Source: Chloroflexota bacterium (GTDB lineage: Bacteria; Chloroflexota; Anaerolineae; Aggregatilineales; J027). Taken from it: a stretch of 64,000 nt of DNA. The notes beneath the pieces are model-generated. The model worked only from the letters and a program-made list of their open reading frames with translations. It searched no databases and was not told where the DNA came from. Where the stretch lies: positions 1 to 64,000 of the forward strand of contig JACRBG010000007.1 of assembly GCA_016234595.1 (NCBI GenBank), in the 5' to 3' direction. Of the stretch, positions 25,809-35,307 are shown one piece after another. The translations under genes and the position numbers were made by a program. The stretch's first letter is position 1; each line of letters opens with the position of its first letter.

Positions 25809-27809
25809 TTAACGGGTCCGTCCTGCCCAAATTTTCCAACGTGGGGCAGCAGCTTTTGTATTTGTGCGAAATGATTGCCCAATCAACATCTTGGGTTTAC
25901 GGCTCAAGTTTCTATGATAATACCACCATTCGATTCCCAAAATGAGCAGACCCACGCTGGCGATAATCATCCACAATTCGCGCCGCCCTTTTTCTTCGGG
26001 GGCTGTGCTGGTGATGCGAGTCTCACCTTGGGCGGTGCCAATCGTCAATTCTTCGCGTGGGGCAATGGCGCTTTCGGTGGGGTCGAACAAATTGATGGCA
26101 AAAGCATCTTTTTGCACCACATCGTCGCCTAGTTTGACCTCGACTTTATATAAACCTGTCTCGCTGGTGTCGGCATAAATGACTTGGGCCGAATCTTTTA
26201 ATTCGAGCGTTGCTTTTTCTCCATCGGGGCGTTCAACCTCAATCGCATCCGCTTCGACGGTGGGGCGGATGGTGATGGGTGAGCCGGGTGGGAGGCTATC
26301 CCCCGCAGTGCTGATGGCGCGTTGAGGCCGATACCATTCGGATAAATTCGATACCAGAATCGGCCATGCCAATTGCAGTGGCAGATCGGAATTTTGCAAG
26401 GCAAAGGTCAAGACGGCGACCTGTTGGCCTTCAAATTCACCCGCCAACAAAAGGGGCGAGCCATCCGCTGCTTGAATAATGGTTTTGGCCCAATCGGCCC
26501 GCGCAATGGTACGGAAATTACGGATGTTGACGGTGCGGAAATCAACATAACGAGTAATCGGATTGTCACTATCGGTCAAGCCACCTGATGCCGCATCAAT
26601 TTCGGGCGTAGCCCCTTCGCCTGTCACATCAAATAGGGGGCTGCTGGTTGGTGGGTCAATCACCAGCAAATCGCCTTTGGGCAGGTCACCAGTGGGTAGC
26701 CAGCTATCCAAAATCGTCAAGTCATAATCGCCAACAGGCAGACCTTGATCGGGAGTTACGGTGGTCAATTCAATCCCCGATTGCAGCGAGTAAATCTGAT
26801 CTAGGAAGCGGTTGCCATTGGTTACCAATAGGGCCTTGCCTGTACCACCGGGGCTGAAAACGGCGTAGCCTACATTATCGCTTTCGACATAATCTGGTAC
26901 ATTTGACCCAGTTGGGCGGCTGATCGAGGCCTTGACGCGGGTAAAATTGGCGGGCAGGTCGTCCATGTTGACATCAATGCTGCTTTGCGCGGGCACGGTA
27001 TAGCGTAGGGCATTAAATAGCTCGTCATCAAGATCAACCGCGAAAATCACTTCAACATCACTGCTGCCATAGTTACTGATTTGGGCAAATAATTGGGGTG
27101 AATCATCCGGCAGTGCCCGAACCGAAAGGGCCGTCAGTGCAAAATTGTCATCCTCGCGCCCCACTTCTTCATAAATGACCTTGCCGGGGATTTCGGGCAA
27201 ATTCGGCGGAAGGCCGCCATCGCTCAGAACAACCACTCGCAAATTATCTACGCCACGTCCCCCAGCGGCAGCTAAGGTGAGGGCGCTTTGCCAATCGGCA
27301 CTAACAGTGCTGGGGCGAGCATCACGGATGGCCCTTTTGAGCACACTTCGGTCACGGGTAGCAGCGGCTAAGACTTCGGGCACTTCACTGACACGAATTA
27401 CCGTCATGGTATCGTCACTGCCCAGCTTATTCACGGTATCTAAGGCGATTTTTTGAGCAGCCTCGAAGCGTGTTTGTCCCCCATCCATGTCGGTGGCGGT
27501 CATGCTGGCCGAGGCATCTAATAACAAGACAATGCGTCCGGTAGTCAGTGTATTGACTTCGGCAAAGGGGCGGGCCAAGGCCAATACCAATGCCGCCAAA
27601 ATGAGCAGTTGTAGCAGCATCAACAAATTAGGGCGGAGACGCTGCCATGGGGCATTGGCTTCGCGGTCACGGATCAACTGCTGCCACAGAAAGGTGCTCG
27701 AAATCGGCATATCGGTGCGCCGCAGCCGCAGCATATAGAGCAAAAAGACGGGGATGGCGAGGGCGCTTAATCCCAAAAGTGCTGGAGTAATAAAACCTAG
27801 ACCACTCAA
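25809..27809 (-). CDS. BatA-like vWA membrane protein
   Basis: 666 residues from TTG 27809, supported by GAGGCG 8 nt upstream. N-terminal BatA/aerotolerance-type membrane region (LGLSALAIPVFLLYMLRLRRTD and a second helix at about 60-80), then a vWA domain (about 90-240) with MIDAS DASASM. A beta-rich region including an amidotransferase-like segment, a helix near 617-640 and a short basic tail follow. vWA proteins of this type are typical partners of MoxR ATPases. It lies between the GT39-like gene and the vWA-amidotransferase gene with short gaps. Confidence 0.87.
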   Translation of the reverse strand: MSGLGFITPALLGLSALAIPVFLLYMLRLRRTDMPISSTFLWQQLIRDREANAPWQRLRPNLLMLLQLLILAALVLALARPFAEVNTLTTGRIVLLLDASASMTATDMDGGQTRFEAAQKIALDTVNKLGSDDTMTVIRVSEVPEVLAAATRDRSVLKRAIRDARPSTVSADWQSALTLAAAGGRGVDNLRVVVLSDGGLPPNLPEIPGKVIYEEVGREDDNFALTALSVRALPDDSPQLFAQISNYGSSDVEVIFAVDLDDELFNALRYTVPAQSSIDVNMDDLPANFTRVKASISRPTGSNVPDYVESDNVGYAVFSPGGTGKALLVTNGNRFLDQIYSLQSGIELTTVTPDQGLPVGDYDLTILDSWLPTGDLPKGDLLVIDPPTSSPLFDVTGEGATPEIDAASGGLTDSDNPITRYVDFRTVNIRNFRTIARADWAKTIIQAADGSPLLLAGEFEGQQVAVLTFALQNSDLPLQLAWPILVSNLSEWYRPQRAISTAGDSLPPGSPITIRPTVEADAIEVERPDGEKATLELKDSAQVIYADTSETGLYKVEVKLGDDVVQKDAFAINLFDPTESAIAPREELTIGTAQGETRITSTAPEEKGRRELWMIIASVGLLILGIEWWYYHRNLSRKPKMLIGQSFRTNTKAAAPRWKIWAGRTR

Positions 27810-27819
27810 TTTTTACGCC

Positions 27820-30522
27820 TCATTCCCTAATAATCGTAATTTCCAATGGCAACCGGATGAAATTTTGACCGTCGGCTAGGGTCACGCGCTCAAATGTCGC
27901 TGGGTTATACAAACCCACAATGAAATAGGCTGGCCCAGTGTAATTTTCTACATACTCATCTACTCGGAAGTTCAGTGTATGGTTGTCCGAGATGTACTCA
28001 CCTGTCACCCATCCGGTGGTAGGTCGTGTGTTTTCAGCGGGTATACTATCACTTTGAGCCAATAACACGCCGTTGGGGTCGAGTAGCTGGACAAACACGG
28101 TATAGGCTGTAGCGGTCGTGTGAGTGGCCTGCCAAATCAATGTGATTTGCGGTGGCGTCGCGGTCGAAAACACTGTCCGAGTCGCTGTTACCCCTATTAG
28201 CGTGCCAATATTGGGGATTTCAGTTCCCACCTCGATCGAAAATGGGGGTGCTTCAAAATCATGCGTAGTAACTTGCAAGGTATAGTGAGCGATTTCGACA
28301 TCCCCAACCCACAAACTAACTGCACCGCTGGTAGCCTCGGCTGGGAAATCAAAGCGTAGCCAAGCTAAAACAGGATGACCGGGATAAGCGATGGTTTGTT
28401 GCAAGGCCCAACCGTCGCCGCGTAGCTCAATAGGAACCTGCTTGGGTAACGGAGCGGGATTATCCGCTAGTACTAATGTGACCTCAAATGGTTGATTACT
28501 CTCAACTACCCCGTCCGCTGTGGCATTGGCGGTAAGGACGCGGGTTGTTTGGGCAGCATTTTCGTTGGATAAGCCTTCGGTCGGCACAGTTTCCGACAGG
28601 GTATAGGATTTACCGATGGGTGAGCCACTATCCGACAACACATCTAGACCGCTAAGATTGTTATCGGCATAGACCGTCAGGCTGATGGGGTAATTCTCCA
28701 AGGGGGCCATCTCAGGTAGTTGCAATAGATGATAGGCTGCCCCTATCTCATTATTTGACCATTCGCTGGTCGGGGTTTGATCGCGGCGCGTAATCGGGGC
28801 GTCAGCAGTATCTAGTACCACCCCAAGCGGATTGTGCAACTGCATGGCGACCTGCCAATCAGCGGTGGTTGGTTGACTTAAGCCCCATGTTGTCTCCACA
28901 CATGTCCCGCGTGGCGAAGTTACAAAACGAGTCTGTCGCAAATCCATTTCTTGGTAATGGGGAGTGGCATCAAGCGCCGAAAATTCAAGCGGTGTGGTCA
29001 ATTGATAGCCGCTCGTCTCTAAGCCAAAAAATGTTTGGGGGGCAAAAATTTCGTTGCTGGCAACTGTCAGTAGACACGGATACATGCCCCGCACATCGGC
29101 AGGCAGTTGAAACCACGTCAAAAACTCAACATGGCGATCTGTAGCTAACTCATTAAGGCGGCGAATGACTGTGTCCGCATCAGAATACAATGGGATATTG
29201 ATGAACTTGGCCCGAATATCGAATTTTTGGGCGTAATAATCTTGCAGGGCGGCTTCACGTTTATAGGGAATCAGAATGACGGCATCGTCGGGCAAGGTAG
29301 CATAATAATGGGCTAATCCAGCATAGTCGTCATGCTGAAACGTGCGCGTGGCGGCAATATCACGGAGATTGGTTTGGGTGATCGCTAAAAAACCGACCAC
29401 CAACAGGCCATATCCAGCGGTAGCAAATTGGGGGTGTATTTTGCCAAGCGATTTGACGCCTGCCACCATGATGAGTAATGCGGCTGGAATCACTGCAATA
29501 TAATAGCGTGGGTGGAAATCAATATGCGCCCTTAAAATCAAAGCGGTACTGAACAGTGGTACGAGGAGAGCTTGGGAAATCAGCAGCCATGCGCGGTGGG
29601 TGCGCTGCAAAACAATCCATGCTCCGCCCAACCCCATCGCCATTAACCCTGCTATGTCGAGCCATGTTGTGTTCGTTGCGCCACGCAATTGGGGCAGGGA
29701 TGGCAGAAAATAGCTGTGCCAGATGTCGCGCACCAAGGCAAAACCAATTTCAGGTGGTGAATTGAGAGGCGTACCGGAAGGGGCTTGGGTCAGCAGCCAC
29801 GGGATATAGGCTAAAATAAGAACGCTTTGTAGCCCTGCCCATGTGACCATATGCCGCCAATCGCGTCGCCATAGCCATACCACTCCCACTGCCACATTCA
29901 GCCAAATGACCAGTGGCACAACCAGATTGTGGGTATATAGTCCCACTATTTCGGCCAACCACACGGTCAGCCAAATGGAAATTGGAATAGATTGGGTTGG
30001 CTGATATTTTAAGACGCGGTCAACGACCCACAGCAACACTAATCCAACCAAAGGCACGGCGACGTAAGCGCGGATTTCTTGGGCATATTCCCATAGGAGA
30101 GGGGAAACAGCCACTAAAATGCCACCTGTGAGGCTAGCTGGTCGGCCAAACCACTGACCTGCCACACGCATCGTCACCGCCGTTGTCAATAAACCCAGCA
30201 GCACCGAACCATAGCGCATGGCAAAAGGGGTTTCCCCAACGCCCAATCGCCACAGCAGATGCAGATAGGTGTAATACAGATAGGGGGTGTTGTCATCGGG
30301 GGTAGTGAATGGGCCGCGCATTGCCCGAATTGACCAACCCTCATCATGCCAGATGCTTTCCGCATCCAGTCGCCACAAATTGAGGCTGAAAGCGCCTAGC
30401 AAAATCACCAGTACACAGCCTGCCCAAAGCAAACTCGTTGCATTAAAAGTCGAGGCGGTTTTGACCCTACCCTTGTTTTGAAATGCACCGAAGGACAAGC
30501 TGTGCAGCCGGGTATCACTCAC
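27820..30522 (-). CDS. GT39-like (PMT/ArnT-type) membrane glycosyltransferase
   Basis: 900 residues from GTG 30522, chosen because GTGA overlaps the DUF58 stop by 4 bp and GGAG sits 7 nt upstream; an ATG at 30570 would overlap DUF58 by 52 bp. About ten membrane helices in the first 400 residues, with the family's acidic motif SIWHDEGWS in the first external loop. A large external region of about 480 residues with beta-sandwich character follows. Members transfer sugars from lipid-linked donors to proteins or lipids outside the membrane. Placement between DUF58 and BatA-like vWA genes suggests glycosylation of envelope components by the same system. Confidence 0.83.
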   Translation of the reverse strand: MSDTRLHSLSFGAFQNKGRVKTASTFNATSLLWAGCVLVILLGAFSLNLWRLDAESIWHDEGWSIRAMRGPFTTPDDNTPYLYYTYLHLLWRLGVGETPFAMRYGSVLLGLLTTAVTMRVAGQWFGRPASLTGGILVAVSPLLWEYAQEIRAYVAVPLVGLVLLWVVDRVLKYQPTQSIPISIWLTVWLAEIVGLYTHNLVVPLVIWLNVAVGVVWLWRRDWRHMVTWAGLQSVLILAYIPWLLTQAPSGTPLNSPPEIGFALVRDIWHSYFLPSLPQLRGATNTTWLDIAGLMAMGLGGAWIVLQRTHRAWLLISQALLVPLFSTALILRAHIDFHPRYYIAVIPAALLIMVAGVKSLGKIHPQFATAGYGLLVVGFLAITQTNLRDIAATRTFQHDDYAGLAHYYATLPDDAVILIPYKREAALQDYYAQKFDIRAKFINIPLYSDADTVIRRLNELATDRHVEFLTWFQLPADVRGMYPCLLTVASNEIFAPQTFFGLETSGYQLTTPLEFSALDATPHYQEMDLRQTRFVTSPRGTCVETTWGLSQPTTADWQVAMQLHNPLGVVLDTADAPITRRDQTPTSEWSNNEIGAAYHLLQLPEMAPLENYPISLTVYADNNLSGLDVLSDSGSPIGKSYTLSETVPTEGLSNENAAQTTRVLTANATADGVVESNQPFEVTLVLADNPAPLPKQVPIELRGDGWALQQTIAYPGHPVLAWLRFDFPAEATSGAVSLWVGDVEIAHYTLQVTTHDFEAPPFSIEVGTEIPNIGTLIGVTATRTVFSTATPPQITLIWQATHTTATAYTVFVQLLDPNGVLLAQSDSIPAENTRPTTGWVTGEYISDNHTLNFRVDEYVENYTGPAYFIVGLYNPATFERVTLADGQNFIRLPLEITIIRE

Positions 30523-31427
30523 TTCACCACTCCAAGCCGTCGAAGGTTGTACAAAATCAGTTCTTCCCATGGGGTGCTGGTTTCAATCGGGGCATAATGC
30601 ACCCCCCGACGTAAGCAAAATTCCCCGATTTCGTCGCGCCATGCCATCAGTCGTTCTTGATAAAGCTGAATCATGCCAGCATCAATGGTCACTTCTTGAG
30701 GAATGCCCGTTTCAACGTCCATCAGTCGTAAATCGCCACTGACCACTGGATTGACTTCATCAGGTGAAAGGACGTGAATCAGGGCTACCTCGAAGCCACG
30801 CGCTTGTAAGGCGCTGAGACCATCCCGATAACTGGATATCATCATATCGCTGAAAATAATACACAGGCCCGCACGGGTGGTGCGTAGGGCATAGTCTTTC
30901 AATAGGGCATCGAAAGGGGTATCGCCGCGTGTATAGAATTTTTCAAGTGTCGCCAGCATGGGCAAGGCATAGGGTCTTCCACGATGTGGCCCCCACTTTT
31001 GAACTTTTTCTTGGCGCAGTGCCGTAATTTGCACATTGTCACCCGTTGCTAAGGAGAGATAGGCCAGACCCGCCAATCCACGCAATGCCCAAATGAATTT
31101 GTGATGATCGCGATTGGCTCCACCGCGCGGCCAGTCCATGCTGCCCGATGAATCAATCAGGAAGTGAACCGAAAGGTCTTCTTCTTCCTCTAGTAGCTTG
31201 ATAAAAGGACGTTCCAATCGGGCGTAAATGTTCCAATCCACGCGACGCAGGTCATCGCCTTTGACATAATCTCGATAGTCAGCAAACTCGATACTCGTCC
31301 CGCGTTTACTGGAACGGCGTTCGCCTTTCATGACCCCGGCCCGCACTTGGCTGGCGACCAGCGACAACTGCTCAAATTTGCGAAGAGTGGCGGGATCGAA
31401 AATTTTACTTGGATTTCTTGCACCCAT
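30519..31427 (-). CDS. DUF58 domain protein (MoxR partner)
   Basis: 302 residues. Classic DUF58 core RRSSKRGTSIEFADYRDYV-KGDDLRRVDWN, followed by a vWA-like fold whose MIDAS reads DSSGSMDWP. In many bacteria DUF58 proteins are encoded beside MoxR ATPases and are thought to act with them as a chaperone-like unit. No membrane helix. Lies between the second ABC-2 pair and the GT39-like gene; the latter overlaps by 4 bp. Confidence 0.92.
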   Translation of the reverse strand: MGARNPSKIFDPATLRKFEQLSLVASQVRAGVMKGERRSSKRGTSIEFADYRDYVKGDDLRRVDWNIYARLERPFIKLLEEEEDLSVHFLIDSSGSMDWPRGGANRDHHKFIWALRGLAGLAYLSLATGDNVQITALRQEKVQKWGPHRGRPYALPMLATLEKFYTRGDTPFDALLKDYALRTTRAGLCIIFSDMMISSYRDGLSALQARGFEVALIHVLSPDEVNPVVSGDLRLMDVETGIPQEVTIDAGMIQLYQERLMAWRDEIGEFCLRRGVHYAPIETSTPWEELILYNLRRLGVVK

Positions 31428-31452
31428 ACATCAAAATTCCTTAATCAACACG

Positions 31453-32319
31453 CTATTGAATGTCTTGTCGCTGAAAGGCCAAGATGGAAAGCCCAACCAT
31501 CGAGATGATCCAAAATCCCAAAATAATCACGGATTCTGAAAGGGATAGAGTGGCACGACCCTCAAGAATTGGTGGCGCAGCACTGTTGTCGTTGACCCAC
31601 TGCAAAATGTTGCCAGAATTATAGGTGGGGGTGAGTAAATAGAGATCGGTGATTACATCGAGATGGGTAATCGCCGCAATCAAGGCCAACACGAGAATTA
31701 ACCCAAAGCTCTCAATGAGGGTTAAAAAAACACTTGCCATCACCCCAAATAAAATGGAACGAGTCAGAATGGACACCAACGCCGCAATGCCTGCAAAAAT
31801 GAGGGTTGAGGCAAACGTGATAGAGGCATTCAGTAAGAGGTCTTTTAAAAATTCGGCGACGGTACTGCCCGTGACGGCGGGTGGATAATCAGCCCCAAAG
31901 AGCAAACAAATGAGCCCAAACCCGATCACTAAAATGAAGATGGTGGCGACAAAGGTAATCACGATAAAGGCCGTCATTGCCATAAATTTAGTGACGATGA
32001 GTTCTAAACGACGATTACCCGGTAGTACCGATTTCAGAGTCTGATATTGATATTCTCCTGCAAACAGCGTGGCTGCAAAGCTGATCAGGAAAAGGCGGCT
32101 GATCGGAAAATTAGCGATACCCCAAACTCCGACCCCAATGTCATCCCACCGGGGTGGCTCATTGATAAAGTCTTGGCGTGAACCACTGCTTGCCAGCAAA
32201 ATGATGGTAAATAGCGATAGGGCGCCGCAGCCCAAAATTGGGAAAATCCAGACGGTGCAACCCACCAGCAGCCGGTTGCCAGTGGCTTTTTTCCATTCAG
32301 CACGGAACAAATCAAGCAT
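31453..32319 (-). CDS. ABC-2 type permease (second system)
   Basis: 288 residues with about six membrane helices and the layout of ABC-2 exporter permeases: N-terminal amphipathic helix MLDLFRAEWKKATGNRLL, a long external loop after helix 1, and further helices at about 60-85, 105-130, 150-175, 185-215 and 255-280. Its start overlaps the ATPase gene by 8 bp, so they form one transporter. Substrate unknown. Confidence 0.85.
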   Translation of the reverse strand: MLDLFRAEWKKATGNRLLVGCTVWIFPILGCGALSLFTIILLASSGSRQDFINEPPRWDDIGVGVWGIANFPISRLFLISFAATLFAGEYQYQTLKSVLPGNRRLELIVTKFMAMTAFIVITFVATIFILVIGFGLICLLFGADYPPAVTGSTVAEFLKDLLLNASITFASTLIFAGIAALVSILTRSILFGVMASVFLTLIESFGLILVLALIAAITHLDVITDLYLLTPTYNSGNILQWVNDNSAAPPILEGRATLSLSESVIILGFWIISMVGLSILAFQRQDIQ

Positions 32320-33289
32320 GAGGTTTTGCTCCTACTGGCAAAGACGATGGATCGAGTGGCAGAGGGGCATCGCCCGTGACCTCCAAGAAATAGTCTTCAA
32401 GGGATTGCCGAACTGGGGCAATGCCAAAAACGTCCACATTTTGGTCTACCAACCGCCGCACAATACTCGGTGTATCGTTGCGGGTGGCCTTGATACGAAA
32501 TCTATTGGGCTCATTGGGCACGGTGGAGGGTATCACTAACCATCGTTCTTGCAGGGCAGTTTTGGCTTTTTCCAGCGAGCCAACTTCGACTTCTAGCTCC
32601 TCCTCTTGATTGAGCAATTCATCAATCCGACCTTCGACCACAATTTTGCCCTTGTTGACGATAGCAACGCGATCACTGGTTTGTTGTACTTCGCTCAGGA
32701 GATGGCTGGTCAAAAAGACGGTTTTGCCATATTTATAGGCAAGGTCGCGGATAAATTGGCGCATTTCGCGGATACCGGACGGGTCCATGCCGTTCGTCGG
32801 CTCATCCAAGATGACCAAATCGGGATTATTGAGCAGGGCGGCGGCAATACCCAGACGCTGTTTCATGCCTGTTGAATAGGCTTTGACGCGCACCCGTTCG
32901 CTGCCGACCAACCCGACAAATTGCAGCAGTTGTTTGGCCCGTGCTTCATCAAACCCACCACGACTATTGCCCACTACTTTCAGATTGTCCCAGCCGCGCA
33001 GATAGGGATAAAAGGTTGCGCCCTCGACGAGTGAGCCCACCCGATAAAGAACCTCAGGTTTTTTACGGGGGTCTTCGCCAAAAACGAGCGCTTTGCCTTC
33101 ACTGGCATACATCAGATTCAAGATCATGCGAATGGTAGTGCTTTTGCCTGCGCCATTTGGCCCCAAAAAACCATAGACCTGCCCCGGCTCGACCCGAAAA
33201 TGAATATGGTCAACCGCCAGTTTGGGGTTACGCAGGCGACCAAAAACTTTGGTTAGCCCTTCAGTTTCAATCACGGGAGTCGCCAACAC
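32312..33289 (-). CDS. ABC-2 type ATP-binding protein (second system)
   Basis: 325 residues. Walker A GPNGAGKSTT, signature YSTGMKQRLGI, Walker B LVILDEPTNGMDPSG; the C-terminal extension of about 80 residues is typical of export ATPases such as the bacitracin/drug group. A TTG 3 bp after the assigned GTG is equally good relative to GGAGG. Directly after MoxR in the transcript and overlapping its permease, so the exporter is likely expressed with the MoxR unit. Confidence 0.92.
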   Translation of the reverse strand: MLATPVIETEGLTKVFGRLRNPKLAVDHIHFRVEPGQVYGFLGPNGAGKSTTIRMILNLMYASEGKALVFGEDPRKKPEVLYRVGSLVEGATFYPYLRGWDNLKVVGNSRGGFDEARAKQLLQFVGLVGSERVRVKAYSTGMKQRLGIAAALLNNPDLVILDEPTNGMDPSGIREMRQFIRDLAYKYGKTVFLTSHLLSEVQQTSDRVAIVNKGKIVVEGRIDELLNQEEELEVEVGSLEKAKTALQERWLVIPSTVPNEPNRFRIKATRNDTPSIVRRLVDQNVDVFGIAPVRQSLEDYFLEVTGDAPLPLDPSSLPVGAKPHA

Positions 33290-33337
33290 ACCCTCCTTAC
33301 CTAATGTTCCGTTGCCATGAGGTCGTTAAAGATTGGT

Positions 33338-34339
33338 TCAGCTTCCAGTCGAAACTTGATCCAACAATTCCTCAATGACCTGATCGGTGGTAACGCCTTC
33401 GGCTTGGCCTTCAAAGTTTAAGAGCAGGCGGTGGCGTAGGGCTGAGGTGGCAATCATGCGGATGTCATCAAACGAGACATTATAGCGGCCTTCAAGCAAG
33501 GCATTGGTTTTGGCCCCTAAGATAATCGCCTGACCCCCACGCGGGCTGGAGCCGTAACGTACATAACGGCGCACTTTATCTGGGGCTGAGGGGCCCTCAG
33601 GATGGGTTGCCACAATCAACCGGGCCACATATTCATTGACATGCGAGGCAATGGGTACTTGCAGAGCGAGATTGCCCATTGCAATAATTTGATCACCCGT
33701 GACAACAGACTGTAACTCGACATGTTCACTACTGGTGGTACGTCGGAAAATTTCCATGAGGTCGTCAGCGGTAGGGAAGGGCACATTGATTTTGAACATA
33801 AAACGATCCAATTGGGCTTCTGGTAAGGGATAGGTTCCTTCCATCTCCAATGGATTTTGGGTTGCCAGCACAAAGAAAGGCGGTTTCAAACGATAGGTCG
33901 TATTAGCGACCGTCACCATTTTTTCTTGCATAGCTTCTAGCAGAGCAGATTGTGTTTTGGGGGTGGCACGGTTAATTTCGTCGGCCAGCACCAAATTGGC
34001 AAATACCGGGCCGGGTTGGAAACGGAATTCGCGCCGACCATCTTCACGCTCTTCCAAAATATCGGTTCCCACAATATCCGCCGGCATCAGGTCTGGGGTA
34101 AATTGGATGCGGGCAAATTTGAGGCTCATGGTGTCGGCTAGGGTGCGAATGAGCATGGTTTTACCCAAACCCGGCACACCTTCGAGCAAGGCATGACGTC
34201 CGGTAATCACGCAAATCAATACACTGCGAATCAAATCGCCTTGCCCGACGATGACCTTGCGGACTTCGTCATAGATGGCCCGTGCATTGGATGAAAATTC
34301 TTCAGCCGTAATTTCGCCAATCAGTGGTGCGTCTGACAT
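33338..34339 (-). CDS. MoxR-family AAA+ ATPase
   Basis: 333 residues. Walker A GVPGLGKTM, Walker B LADEINRA, the MoxR signature TPDLMPADIVGTDILEE, sensor ATQNPLEMEGTYPLPEAQLDRF and a C-terminal lid. MoxR ATPases act as chaperones that assemble or activate other protein complexes, usually together with DUF58/vWA proteins, both present here downstream. Central gene of the cluster, flanked on both sides by ABC-2 exporters. Confidence 0.95.
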   Translation of the reverse strand: MSDAPLIGEITAEEFSSNARAIYDEVRKVIVGQGDLIRSVLICVITGRHALLEGVPGLGKTMLIRTLADTMSLKFARIQFTPDLMPADIVGTDILEEREDGRREFRFQPGPVFANLVLADEINRATPKTQSALLEAMQEKMVTVANTTYRLKPPFFVLATQNPLEMEGTYPLPEAQLDRFMFKINVPFPTADDLMEIFRRTTSSEHVELQSVVTGDQIIAMGNLALQVPIASHVNEYVARLIVATHPEGPSAPDKVRRYVRYGSSPRGGQAIILGAKTNALLEGRYNVSFDDIRMIATSALRHRLLLNFEGQAEGVTTDQVIEELLDQVSTGS

Positions 34340-34432
34340 CCCAAAATTCCTTTACCCATTATTTTTGGACAAATTCGTTTGCCCGACCATTATGTACCAA
34401 ATGTACTAATTAACCCCGACTCTGGTTCTACG

Positions 34433-35158
34433 CTATCCTTGCGGACTGACCGGAATGGCAATGCGCCCGATTTCGACATCAGTTGCATCATGAATCGAGA
34501 CCTCGGTGGGGAAATTCAGCGAGTCATCCAAGACGATAAAATTACCGCTGGTGAGAGGCGTCTGATAGGGCGTCCCAGTTGGATAGAGCAGCACCACACT
34601 TTGAGCATTAGGCGCGAAGACCTGTCCTGCAAGAATAATCAGGGGTGTGCCTCGGCTGTCGGTGACCAGCCATTGACCTGCCACACCTAGTGCCGTTGGG
34701 TTTGCGTCGCAGTGAAAGCCGCCATTAAACACATTAATCAAATTGATGGCCCCCGTCGCATTTTGTCCACCATCGTGATTACCTATGCCTACACCGATAC
34801 ACCGCGCATTACTTGGTGTGACGAATGCGATGCCGACGATTAAATCCTGTAAATAGGTGGTTTCAGCCCAAACGCGCGTACTCCCCGGCACAGTTTGCGC
34901 GCCATAGGATTGCACAAAGGCTTCCATGCGAATGAGGTTATTGCTTGGATTGGTAGCAACGACACCCGGGGTGGTTTGGTTGGATATAGGGGGTGTCATC
35001 ACGATAATTCCACCCGGCGTAGCCGTCGGGCTAGAAGAAGATGGACGGATACAGCCAGACATCAACAGCATCAGTCCTATGAATATTCCCGGCGCAGCGA
35101 TTCGGGCAAAAGAAAGACCCCTGCGACGATCAGGTTGTATAACGCTAATACGGCGCAC
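34433..35158 (-). CDS. Predicted lipoprotein, unknown function
   Basis: 241 residues from GTG 35158, preferred because GAGGAG lies 8 nt upstream; an earlier in-frame start lacks this. Arg-rich n-region, hydrophobic core and lipobox LMSGC, then a Ser/Thr/Pro linker and a beta-rich external domain with a Cys pair (NARCIGVG, GGFHCDAN). No family recognised. It sits between the DUF4175-like and MoxR genes and may be an envelope client or accessory of the cluster. Confidence 0.65.
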   Translation of the reverse strand: MRRISVIQPDRRRGLSFARIAAPGIFIGLMLLMSGCIRPSSSSPTATPGGIIVMTPPISNQTTPGVVATNPSNNLIRMEAFVQSYGAQTVPGSTRVWAETTYLQDLIVGIAFVTPSNARCIGVGIGNHDGGQNATGAINLINVFNGGFHCDANPTALGVAGQWLVTDSRGTPLIILAGQVFAPNAQSVVLLYPTGTPYQTPLTSGNFIVLDDSLNFPTEVSIHDATDVEIGRIAIPVSPQG

Positions 35159-35257
35159 CCGGTTTTCTCCTCGGCACGTTGGATGGGTAATTGACAATAC
35201 ACCCCCATCATTTTACCCGAAACCGTTTTTTTAGCCGAATCGCAGCGTCAGCATGGT

Positions 35258-35284
35258 GAGGGTGGATTTAATACGTCCACCCTC
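35258..35284. repeat. Intercistronic stem-loop after the DUF4175-like gene
   Basis: Perfect 9-bp inverted repeat GAGGGTGGA/TCCACCCTC with a 9-nt loop in the 149-bp gap between the DUF4175-like and lipoprotein genes. No U-tract on the minus strand. Could be an unconventional terminator or an mRNA-processing element. Confidence 0.55.
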
Positions 35285-35307
35285 GTCTGTGTGGTGTAAA
35301 GTCGAGT

